In this document: positions 15,465-23,362 of the stretch, piece by piece
How positions within the stretch are numbered: position 1 is the stretch's first letter
Layout: every line of letters begins with the position of its first letter
Assembly (NCBI RefSeq): GCF_003966265.1
Contig: NZ_RXNV01000006.1
Span: 209,212 to 273,211 of the forward strand
DNA: 64,000 bases
Source: Shewanella atlantica
Lineage (GTDB): Bacteria; Pseudomonadota; Gammaproteobacteria; Enterobacterales; Shewanellaceae
Direction: 5' to 3'
The notes under the pieces: generated by a model
The model's input: the letters and a program-made list of their open reading frames with translations, nothing else
Told to the model about the DNA's origin: nothing
Databases searched by the model: none
Translations under genes and position numbers: made by a program

Positions 15465-17312
15465 TTAGCGCTCGAACAGGTGGAACTTCTCGATACCGTA
15501 AGACTTACCCTCTGCGTGACAAGTTGCACATGATTCATTAGTCGGGGTTAAATACCACTCGTCACCTAAATCTGTAGTTAACGTGTTAATCTCGCCACCA
15601 TTACTCATCATGTGATTTTTTGCCTGCTCATCGTTATGACAAGCGAAACAGTTTGCAGTAATTTGACTCGTGACTACACCATCTGAGCCGCCATTGAATG
15701 ATTTAGAAGGCATGTATTGATTTGGCATCTCATAAAGGTCGACCACACCATCGTGACAGGCGACACAGTTAACCGCATCGAGCGCCGCTGCCGAGTTATA
15801 TACTTTTTCACCATCAATTATTTTGTAACTGCCTTCACCCCAGTGTTTACCGTGGATCATAGGACCAAAACCTGGTCCCGAATAACCCGATCTTCTGTCC
15901 TTACCAGTATAGTGGCACGACAAACAGCTCATACCGCCGTCTGCAAACCCACCGGATTTATGGAACTCACCATGAGTATTATGGCAAGTGGTGCAACTTT
16001 CTGATGTAACATTGAAGCGGCGTGTATCTTCACTACCATCGGCAAACAGTGCAGGCGACTTACTACTGATGATCACTTTATCACTTTCATTTGGTGCAAA
16101 TGTCACTCGAGAAAGAGCCATAAGGCCAGTCGCATCTCCCTCGGGAGTGATATAAGTTGTACAGTATTCACGACTGCCATCTTCATTGTCAGTGGAACTT
16201 GAGGTTCCTGATGCGGTATCTGTGATATTGCCATGCAACTTCATAAAACTCATGCTAATGGCGATTTCGCCAGACTCGACCATCTCGCCAATATTAAGCT
16301 GGATCTCATCTTCATCTGCGGTATTAAAAAGAGATAGTGTCGTACAGCTTAAACCTCCCTTTAACTCTGGTGTTGTTGTGACTGTATAGTTGATTTCATC
16401 TATAGTCTGCTGCTTTGGCATTTGGGTATGCAAAGAGCGGAAGTCCTGATCTGCGGCGAATGCGTTCATATTTACAGGAACGGTAACGCCCGCTTCGATA
16501 TGACAATCCAGACAAGTATCTGTTGTATAAACTTGTGTTATCGGCTCTGCATGACAGGTATAGCAGTTAGAGGGAGCGAAACCGCCCTCGAACTGCTGAT
16601 GATTAATATGACCTATTTTTTGCAGGCTATTCTTAGCATAACCACCGGTATTCAATGAATTACCGCTGTCATCTACATCACGAGGGACGTGGTTATGACA
16701 TGCCATACAGCCGGCAACCAAGTCCGTTTCGCCTTCAGCATTTATTGCCGTATAACTCGAGTGCTTAATTGAGGAGGCTAAGAAGTCCACGTGACAGCTC
16801 TGACAAGTGGCTGTGGATGTGGTGTGAATATTCTCGGTCTTATCGACCACAATATAACGCGACTTAGCGATATTATCGCCACCACCAACGGCAAGACGAA
16901 TAAGACCTTCGGTGCCCGCGTTCACCGCAGCCATAGGGGCAATAAATTCATAGCGACCATCTTCAGTCATTGTGAGGCTGGCACCTTCTGTGGAAACATT
17001 GGCACTCCCACCTACTGAGCCGTCGCGGCTACGCTGGATCCCTTTCTCAGTTAACGCCGCCACTTCTGCGCTCGCCTGCTCGAGTCCGGTGATCAAGACC
17101 CCCTCTTCATTGGTGATCTCAAACTCGAATCGAACCAACCCCTCCTCGAGGGTGTGAGACAGCATCTCAACATTGGTGACTTGAGAATCCCCTACCGTTG
17201 GCGGTGGCGGTGTGGTGCCATCTTCGCCATCTTTACCGTCACTTCCACAGGCACTTAAGCCCATCGCTCCAGCCACAACCAAGGCCAGATAACGTTTATT
17301 TAGTACTTTCAT
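15465..17312 (-). CDS. OmcA/MtrC-family multiheme cytochrome c lipoprotein with nine CXXCH motifs
   Basis: OmcA/MtrC proteins carry electrons on the cell surface to metal oxides, flavins or other acceptors. This 615-residue protein has a lipobox (LSACG), a GKDGEDGTTPPPP linker, a beta-sandwich domain to about residue 165, a heme block with four CXXCH motifs (CQSCH, CMACH, CYTCH, CLDCH), a second beta domain, and a block of five (CTTCH, CLSCH, CVACH, CFACH, CATCH). Typical members bind ten hemes in two pentaheme blocks, so one motif is absent from the first block. The ATG at 17310-17312 has GGGAG five bases upstream; a GTG two codons earlier is too close to it. No porin/MtrA partner is nearby. 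Confidence 0.93.
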   Translation of the reverse strand: MKVLNKRYLALVVAGAMGLSACGSDGKDGEDGTTPPPPTVGDSQVTNVEMLSHTLEEGLVRFEFEITNEEGVLITGLEQASAEVAALTEKGIQRSRDGSVGGSANVSTEGASLTMTEDGRYEFIAPMAAVNAGTEGLIRLAVGGGDNIAKSRYIVVDKTENIHTTSTATCQSCHVDFLASSIKHSSYTAINAEGETDLVAGCMACHNHVPRDVDDSGNSLNTGGYAKNSLQKIGHINHQQFEGGFAPSNCYTCHAEPITQVYTTDTCLDCHIEAGVTVPVNMNAFAADQDFRSLHTQMPKQQTIDEINYTVTTTPELKGGLSCTTLSLFNTADEDEIQLNIGEMVESGEIAISMSFMKLHGNITDTASGTSSSTDNEDGSREYCTTYITPEGDATGLMALSRVTFAPNESDKVIISSKSPALFADGSEDTRRFNVTSESCTTCHNTHGEFHKSGGFADGGMSCLSCHYTGKDRRSGYSGPGFGPMIHGKHWGEGSYKIIDGEKVYNSAAALDAVNCVACHDGVVDLYEMPNQYMPSKSFNGGSDGVVTSQITANCFACHNDEQAKNHMMSNGGEINTLTTDLGDEWYLTPTNESCATCHAEGKSYGIEKFHLFER

Positions 17313-17788
17313 CGCCACTCCCGAATCTTACTTTTTTAATTGCGATCTGCTCGCCCCTATAAATACATTAACGTTTGTAGGGATATAATTTTTAAAAAGA
17401 GAGTAAATTATTGAGCCGAGTCAAAGGAGTAGAGCCGAAAAATCAGGATGGTAACTAAACAGTAAACAGGTGTTCCATGAAGGTAAACAGTGTATATAAA
17501 ACAAACAAACAAAGAGGAGAAGCCTGGGTAACATTAAACACATTTGTTTCAATTAACGTACGATTAAAACAAACTTAATCCTTAACCCCGAAAAATATTA
17601 ATATACTGAATAGTAAGACTTTAACCAATAACCAACTTTAGCCCACCCTAATTTAACTCTTTAAAGTTCACAATAAGAAATAGCAATAATCAAACACCAT
17701 AACTTGAAGCTAACCGGGTCTGACAGTTCGGCTACCAGGCTATTCAGTAGTATCGGCCATATAAAAAATACTTACAGGACAGCGGCCA
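17313..17788. other. Intergenic region upstream of the cytochrome gene
   Basis: These 476 bases are very AT-rich and should contain the cytochrome promoter, reading leftward. I searched by eye for TGTGA-N6-TCACA and TTGAT-N4-ATCAA sites and found none convincing. No coding potential is seen. Confidence 0.45.
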
Positions 17789-17815
17789 TAAAAAAGGGCC
17801 TATCAAGGCCCTCTC
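17789..17815 (-). terminator. Terminator of the metal-efflux operon
   Basis: agggcc-tatcaa-ggccct is followed on the minus strand by a run of six T. It lies just downstream of the permease stop codon. Confidence 0.85.
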
Positions 17816-17838
17816 TCATAAAACTATTTACTCTAAAC

Positions 17839-19140
17839 TTAAGAGCAGCAATCCCTTCGCCACCAGTTTTTTGGCAGCTTCTCGAGTAATACTTTGAGCA
17901 TCAGTATCGCCAGAACCACACCAGATGTGTACACCACTACAGATGGCAGAAGGTTGTGCTGTTCACCGATTTGCGGCATAACTTCAAAGCCAAAGGTAGC
18001 AACCAGATAATTAACCAAGATACCGGATAGCAGCGCAACACCTAATACTCCACCGAGATAGCCAAATAGCGCTCGTTTCCCTAGCTCCTTAGTCACCACA
18101 CCTAAGGTGGCGATATTGGTAGCAGGGCCCGCGAGCATAAACACCAGCACTGCACCGGGGGAAACACCAGCCAAGAGTAATCCCGCAGCGATAGGTGTCG
18201 ATGCAGTGGCACAGATATACATTGGGATAGAGATGAGTACCATCACTAACATAGCTAAGATGCCATCTCCCCATTTAGCCATAAAGTCCCCCGGCACATA
18301 TGTCTGTACCAGAGCAGCGAAGAATAAACCGATTAATAACCAGACCGTAGTGTCACGCACCAGGTCCGTTGCAGCAAAATGTAACCCCTTGCCGATACGA
18401 TTGATAACCGAAGTGCCTTTCAGCTCAGTAGCGACGTCTTTGGTCGATTCACAGCAGCTTTCATTCTCGCCATTCACTTCATTCGTTTGTGAGCTACAGC
18501 ATGAAGCTTTCGGCGCTTCAATTTTTGCCTTACTGCTACAACACGACGAAACTTCAGGCTCCTCAGCTTTTGTCTTACTGCTACAACAAGTTGTAGATGC
18601 AGGCTTTACGCTACTTAATAAAGGCTCAGCAGCAGCCATAGGTGTCATGTTCACCGCTTTCTTGCTCGCTTCATTCTTACTGCCACAGCAAGAACTACTC
18701 ACCTCACCGCTTTCTTTTACTTTTGGTTGAGTTTCTGCAGGAATATCATCATCTCGTCCAACCAACAGGCCTGCCACTATCGCGCTGATAACGGCCGCGA
18801 TAGGTCTGACAATTGCCATGAAGGGGCCAAGTAATACATAAGATACTGTCACCGAATCGACACCTGTCTCTGGAGTGGAGACTAAGAATGAGGTTGTCGC
18901 AGCTTTAGATGCACCGGATCGTCTCAAGCCAACCGCAGCAGGGATAACGCCACAGGAACATAAAGGTAAAGGAGCACCCAGTACCGCAGCTTTTACCGTA
19001 GTCTTAAACCCATGTCCGCCGAGCTGTTTTTGCATCCATGCCATAGGCACAAACATTTTCAGCATGCCTGCTAATACGAGACCCAGCAATAACCAGGGGG
19101 CTGAATCTAAAAACAGGTCAATAAAATTTGCTAACAACAT
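17839..19140 (-). CDS. Cys-rich Cu/Zn efflux permease (ArsP/DUF318 type, SO_0444-like)
   Basis: The 433-residue protein has two halves of about four membrane helices each. The first contains PLPLCSCGVIPAAVGLRRSGASKAATTSFLVSTPETGVDS, the second YICATASTPIAAGLLLAGVSPGAVLVFMLAGPATN, both typical of this permease family. The central cytoplasmic or periplasmic loop (about residues 150-245) holds five vicinal Cys pairs (CCGSK, CCSSK twice, CCSSQ, CCEST) in Lys/Glu/Ser linkers, and the C-terminus ends DCCS. S. oneidensis SO_0444 is the named family example for Cu/Zn efflux. It starts two bases after the ZntR-like regulator, so the two are translated from one message. Confidence 0.9.
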   Translation of the reverse strand: MLLANFIDLFLDSAPWLLLGLVLAGMLKMFVPMAWMQKQLGGHGFKTTVKAAVLGAPLPLCSCGVIPAAVGLRRSGASKAATTSFLVSTPETGVDSVTVSYVLLGPFMAIVRPIAAVISAIVAGLLVGRDDDIPAETQPKVKESGEVSSSCCGSKNEASKKAVNMTPMAAAEPLLSSVKPASTTCCSSKTKAEEPEVSSCCSSKAKIEAPKASCCSSQTNEVNGENESCCESTKDVATELKGTSVINRIGKGLHFAATDLVRDTTVWLLIGLFFAALVQTYVPGDFMAKWGDGILAMLVMVLISIPMYICATASTPIAAGLLLAGVSPGAVLVFMLAGPATNIATLGVVTKELGKRALFGYLGGVLGVALLSGILVNYLVATFGFEVMPQIGEQHNLLPSVVVYTSGVVLAILMLKVLLEKLPKNWWRRDCCS

Positions 19141-19142
19141 AC

Positions 19143-19622
19143 CTAACCCTTACTTTGACAATTTTTTGTATACTGTGATTTATCATGATGATGAGCGTGA
19201 TTTTCACACTTAATGTTATCGGTGTTTGACTCTAGTGCTTCTAAGATAGAGCAATGCTCGGCACTCTCTGGCCCTCCACAACAGGCATCAGACAGACGCT
19301 GCAGCGATACTTGAAAGTGGTTTAGCTCGGAAATTTTTTCATTCACTTGAGCCAACTTGCTATCCACCAAGCCTTTTACATCGGCGCATGCCCAGTTGGA
19401 TTTGTCTAACTCTATAGAGAGAAGCTCGGTGATCTCGGCTAAGGTAAAGCCGACCGCCTTGGCTCTTAATATAAAGCGCAATCGTTCCGCATCACTCTCA
19501 TTGTATAAACGGTAACCTGAATCACTGCGCGACGAAGGTGCCAACAAGCCATGCTTTTCATAGAATCTTAATGTGTCGGCCTTCACTTCACATAGCTTAG
19601 CCAGCTCGCCAATTCGATACAT
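19143..19622 (-). CDS. MerR-family metal regulator, ZntR-like
   Basis: The 159-residue protein has the MerR winged helix (MYRIGELAKLCEVKADTLRFYE), a long dimer helix, and a metal loop with C114, C115 and C124 in ACCGGPESAEHC, plus C79 (NWAC) for the partner subunit. These match E. coli ZntR residues by number. ZntR's His119 is Glu here, while a His stands at 123. The tail adds CENHAHHHDKSQYTKNC, an extra His/Cys cluster. It should bind the operator at 19692-19723 and activate its own operon on excess Zn or a related metal. It precedes the permease gene by two bases. Confidence 0.93.
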   Translation of the reverse strand: MYRIGELAKLCEVKADTLRFYEKHGLLAPSSRSDSGYRLYNESDAERLRFILRAKAVGFTLAEITELLSIELDKSNWACADVKGLVDSKLAQVNEKISELNHFQVSLQRLSDACCGGPESAEHCSILEALESNTDNIKCENHAHHHDKSQYTKNCQSKG

Positions 19623-19691
19623 ATATCGCCCCTATCTATCACTAAATCTATGGCCACACTCTATGACCACAATGAGCCTTGAATATTACAG

Positions 19692-19723
19692 AGTATAAAC
19701 CTTGGAGTTTAATCTAAGGTCAA
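19692..19723 (-). promoter_or_regulatory. MerR-type promoter/operator with 20-base spacer
   Basis: On the minus strand TTGACC (718-723 of the 19-kb block, i.e. 19718-19723) and TATACT (19692-19697) are separated by exactly 20 bases, the over-long spacing that MerR activators correct. The spacer is spanned by an imperfect dyad at 19699-19720 with arms accttggag and atctaaggt (7 of 9 positions pair). It lies about 70 bases before the regulator's start codon, so the operon is autoregulated. Confidence 0.85.
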
Positions 19724-20048
19724 GGGTTATAGTGCGATAAGTTTGACTCTATGTTCCATTTAAATAAACAGAGTGTGAGGCTCAGCACAAATCAGCCGTC
19801 CTCATAAACAGTACGACTACAAAACGATTCCCTTATCAGAGAGGTTGTTCTCAAAAGCGTATTGTGAAATCGCACAGAAAAAAACAGCCTAGGGATACTT
19901 TTTACGTTAAAATACGCGCGCTACGAAGCGGGAGCGACTAAGAAGCTAGAATTGAGGGGCTTTTGGAAAGCGGTTAAGCATTATAATCTATGGTGCTGTT
20001 CTGTTTTCCGAAAGATCCTTAAAATAACTACTGGACCCTGTACCCAAA
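19724..20048. other. Intergenic region before purH
   Basis: These 325 bases must contain the purH promoter. TAAAAT at 19908-19913 is a possible -10 box without a good -35. I see no convincing PurR box (ACGCAAACGTTTGCGT-like). No reading frame of interest. Confidence 0.45.
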
Positions 20049-21653
20049 ATGAATAATGCCAGACCCATTCGTCGCGCGCTGTTAAGCGTTTCAGATAAAA
20101 CCGGAATCCTTGAGTTTGCAAAATCTCTACACGCTCAAGGCGTAGAACTGCTATCTACTGGTGGCACCGCCCGCCTTTTGGCTGATAACGGTGTGCCTGT
20201 CATTGAAGTATCGGATCATACCGGACATCCAGAAATTATGGATGGTCGTGTTAAGACCCTGCACCCCAAAGTGCATGGCGGTATCTTAGCGCGTCGCGGT
20301 ATCGACGAACTCGTCATGGAACAAAACAACATCAAGCCTATCGATCTGGTTGCCGTCAATCTGTATCCATTTGCAGAAACTGTGGCACAAGAGGGCTGCA
20401 CTCTGGCCGATGCCGTCGAGAATATCGATATCGGCGGTCCAACTATGGTTCGCTCTACAGCAAAAAACCATAAAGACACCACTATCATAGTCAACGCGCA
20501 TGATTACGATCGCGTTATTGCAGAGATGAATGCTAATGAAGGCAGCACGACGCTGGAGACTCGGTTCGATTTAGCTATCGCCGCGTTCGAGCATACTGCA
20601 GCTTATGACGGCATGATCGCCAACTACTTCGGAACCATGGTACCGGCACACAGTAAAGACGAGTGCCATGAAGACTCTAAATTCCCACGTACCTACAATA
20701 CTCAGCTGGTAAAGAAGCAAGATCTGCGTTACGGCGAAAACAGCCACCAGACAGCCGCTTTCTATGTCGATACCCCCTCTCTTAACGGTCTGGGCGATGA
20801 AGCTTCTGTAGCCACAGCCATTCAGCTACAAGGTAAGGCACTGTCTTACAACAACATCGCCGATACCGATTCAGCACTCGAGTGCGTGAAAGAGTTCAGC
20901 GAGCCGGCTTGTGTCATCGTTAAGCACGCTAACCCATGTGGTGTCGCGATTGGTGAAAACCTACTCGATGCATATAACCGTGCCTTCCAAACCGATCCAA
21001 CATCGGCCTTCGGTGGCATCATAGCTTTCAACGGTGAGCTCGATGCGGCAACGGCCAGTGCGATTGTTGAACGCCAATTTGTCGAAGTGATCATCGCACC
21101 GAAAGTGAGCCAAGCCGCTCGCGATATCGTGGCCGCTAAAGCCAACGTTCGTCTACTTGAGTGTGGCGAGTGGAACACAAAGACCACTAGCCTAGATTAT
21201 AAACGCGTCAACGGTGGACTACTTATCCAGGACAGAGACCAGGGCATGGTCGGCCTGGATGACGTGAAAGTGGTTTCTAAGCGTCAACCCACCGAAGCCG
21301 AGATGAAAGATCTGATGTTCTGCTGGAAAGTGGCTAAGTTCGTTAAATCAAACGCCATTGTTTACGCTAAAAATAGCATGACTATCGGTGTGGGTGCAGG
21401 CCAGATGAGCCGCGTATACAGCGCGAAAGTGGCTGGTATTAAGGCTGCCGATGAAGGGCTGGAAGTCCAAGACTCAGTTATGGCGTCCGATGCCTTCTTC
21501 CCATTCCGTGATGGTATCGATGCAGCCGCTGCTGCGGGTATCAGCTGTATCATCCAACCCGGCGGTTCGATTCGTGATGAAGAGATCATTGCCGCGGCAG
21601 ATGAGCACGGCATGGCGATGGTATTCACCGGAATGCGCCACTTCCGTCATTAA
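20049..21653 (+). CDS. purH: Bifunctional AICAR formyltransferase / IMP cyclohydrolase
   Basis: PurH carries out the last two steps of IMP synthesis. The 534-residue protein (E. coli 529) has the MGS-like cyclohydrolase domain first (residues ~1-200; RRALLSVSDKTGILEFAKSL, STGGTARLL, DGRVKTLHPKVHGGIL, NLYPF) and then the AICAR transformylase domain with QLQGKALSYNNIADTDSAL, KHANPCGVA, and the C-terminal SDAFFPFRDGIDAAA...IIQPGGSIRDEE. The catalytic Lys-His of KHANPCG is intact. purD follows in the same direction after 81 bases, as in E. coli. Confidence 0.98.
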   Translation: MNNARPIRRALLSVSDKTGILEFAKSLHAQGVELLSTGGTARLLADNGVPVIEVSDHTGHPEIMDGRVKTLHPKVHGGILARRGIDELVMEQNNIKPIDLVAVNLYPFAETVAQEGCTLADAVENIDIGGPTMVRSTAKNHKDTTIIVNAHDYDRVIAEMNANEGSTTLETRFDLAIAAFEHTAAYDGMIANYFGTMVPAHSKDECHEDSKFPRTYNTQLVKKQDLRYGENSHQTAAFYVDTPSLNGLGDEASVATAIQLQGKALSYNNIADTDSALECVKEFSEPACVIVKHANPCGVAIGENLLDAYNRAFQTDPTSAFGGIIAFNGELDAATASAIVERQFVEVIIAPKVSQAARDIVAAKANVRLLECGEWNTKTTSLDYKRVNGGLLIQDRDQGMVGLDDVKVVSKRQPTEAEMKDLMFCWKVAKFVKSNAIVYAKNSMTIGVGAGQMSRVYSAKVAGIKAADEGLEVQDSVMASDAFFPFRDGIDAAAAAGISCIIQPGGSIRDEEIIAAADEHGMAMVFTGMRHFRH

Positions 21654-21663
21654 TGATAAGAAG

Positions 21664-21715
21664 GAACTAGGTTCTAGGGTTTAGTTCCTAGTTCCTAGCT
21701 CCTCGATCCTAAGAA
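21664..21715. repeat. Seven-base tandem repeat array between purH and purD
   Basis: About seven degenerate units of the type TCCTAGT are in seven-base phase (aactagg, ttctagg, tccta-type units, then tcctaag). The array begins ten bases after the purH stop. Similar arrays occur at 31741, 35607 and 40393. Confidence 0.75.
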
Positions 21716-21734
21716 CTTCTTTAAGGATAAAAAA

Positions 21735-23027
21735 ATGAATGTATTAGTCATAGGTGGCGGCGGTCGTGAACATGCATTGGCATGGAAAGCGGCGCAGTCT
21801 GCACAGGTCGAAAAAGTCTTTGTTGCCCCGGGTAATGCTGGCACGTCTCTGGAACCAAAATTAGAAAATGTAGCCATTAATGTAGAAGAGATCTCAACTT
21901 TAGTCGCTTTTGCTAAAGAGCAGAAGATAGAGATAACCATTGTCGGCCCTGAAGTTCCATTGGCGCTAGGTGTGGTCGATGCGTTTAATGAGGCGGGTTT
22001 ACCTATTTTTGGCCCAACCCAAGGCGCAGCACAGCTGGAATCTTCTAAAGCCTTCACCAAAGATTTCTTAGCGCGTCATAACATTCCAACGGCAGCCTAT
22101 TCTAATTTCACAGAAATAGCGCCGGCTAAAGCCTATGTTACTGAAGTGACTGGTATGACAGGTTTCCCTATCGTGATTAAGGCCGATGGCCTTGCCGCGG
22201 GTAAAGGGGTGATCATTGCCGAAGATCAGGCTGCAGCAGATGCAGCTATCGAAGATATGTTGGCGGGTAACAAGTTTGGTGAAGCGGGTTCTCGCGTCGT
22301 GATCGAAGAGTTTCTCAAAGGTGAAGAAGCCAGCTTTATCGTTATGGTCGATGGCGAAAACATTCTTGCCATGGCCACCAGCCAAGATCATAAAGCCCGT
22401 GATAATGGCGATCATGGTCCTAACACCGGCGGTATGGGTGCCTATTCACCCGCTCCGGTTGTCACACAAACCGTACATGATTGGACCATCAATAACGTCA
22501 TCCGCCCAACGGTCGATGGCATGGCAGCAGAAGGCAACGTCTATACCGGCTTCCTTTATGCGGGCTTGATGATCGCGCCCGATGGCAGCGCTAAGGTATT
22601 AGAGTACAACTGCCGTTTCGGTGACCCTGAAACTCAACCGATCATGATGCGCCTGAAATCTGACTTAGTTGAGCTTTGCCTCGCTGCCACTCGTGGTGAG
22701 TTGAATAAGGTGACGGCTGAATTCGATGAACGCGCCGCCGTAGGTGTCGTATTGGCCGCCGGAGGGTATCCGGAAGCGTACCGTAAACACGATGTGATTG
22801 ACGGTTTAGATCTGGGTAACAATGACGCTAAGGTCTTCCATGCAGGAACCAGCATGAAAGACGGTCACGTGGTGACCAATGGTGGCCGCGTACTCTGTGC
22901 TACCGCTCTGGGTAATAATGTCACCGAGGCACAACAAGCAGCATACGGGCTCGTCGATAAGCTTCACTGGGATGATGTCTACTTCCGCACCGATATCGCC
23001 TACCGCGCTATATCCAGAGAAAGTTAG
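21735..23027 (+). CDS. purD: Phosphoribosylamine-glycine ligase (GARS)
   Basis: PurD joins glycine to phosphoribosylamine with ATP in purine synthesis. The 430-residue protein has the N-terminal MNVLVIGGGGREHALAWKA, VAPGNAGT, GPEVPLALGVVD, then the ATP-grasp domain (FPIVIKADGLAAGKGVIIA, VIEEFLKGEEASFIVMVDG, NTGGMGAYSP, EYNCRFGDPETQ) and a C-terminal domain with GGRVLCATALG. All usual motifs are intact. AAGGA precedes the ATG. It ends near a terminator at 23157. Confidence 0.98.
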   Translation: MNVLVIGGGGREHALAWKAAQSAQVEKVFVAPGNAGTSLEPKLENVAINVEEISTLVAFAKEQKIEITIVGPEVPLALGVVDAFNEAGLPIFGPTQGAAQLESSKAFTKDFLARHNIPTAAYSNFTEIAPAKAYVTEVTGMTGFPIVIKADGLAAGKGVIIAEDQAAADAAIEDMLAGNKFGEAGSRVVIEEFLKGEEASFIVMVDGENILAMATSQDHKARDNGDHGPNTGGMGAYSPAPVVTQTVHDWTINNVIRPTVDGMAAEGNVYTGFLYAGLMIAPDGSAKVLEYNCRFGDPETQPIMMRLKSDLVELCLAATRGELNKVTAEFDERAAVGVVLAAGGYPEAYRKHDVIDGLDLGNNDAKVFHAGTSMKDGHVVTNGGRVLCATALGNNVTEAQQAAYGLVDKLHWDDVYFRTDIAYRAISRES

Positions 23028-23362
23028 AAGCCAAACGCTTCAAATATAAAGCAGATTATTTAGGTGGCTGACGTTTTAATACCCATTAAGAGGTAATCAA
23101 CTTAAAACGAGACTGAGGTCACGCTCATAACCGCATGCAGACTTTCTGCATAATAAAGCACCTAATAACCTTAACATTTTTAGGTGCTCTATTTTCTAAG
23201 GGCTGGAACAAAGCAGTAGAAAAAATACTCCTTAAAAGTGAATAACCATTGCAATAACTAAATACCGACCACTACAACACTATAAAAACACTGCAAAACA
23301 CCATTGTTACAGACTTTTCATCTACGTATACTCCAGCTCTTTTTAATTTGGCCGGGGGCCCG
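23028..23362. other. Intergenic region after purD
   Basis: It holds an inverted repeat cgttttaa/ttaaaacg (23072-23079 and 23102-23109), the purD terminator at 23157-23196 and an AT-rich stretch that probably contains the promoter of the repeat lipoprotein. No reading frame of interest. Confidence 0.5.
23157..23196 (+). terminator. Terminator of purHD
   Basis: agcaccta and taggtgct form an eight-base stem with a 16-base loop, followed by ctattttct. The loop is larger than usual. Confidence 0.65.

Noticed and set aside
19884..19913. purH promoter and PurR box
   Set aside because: TAAAAT is a possible -10, but no -35 at the right distance and no operator with the PurR consensus was found.
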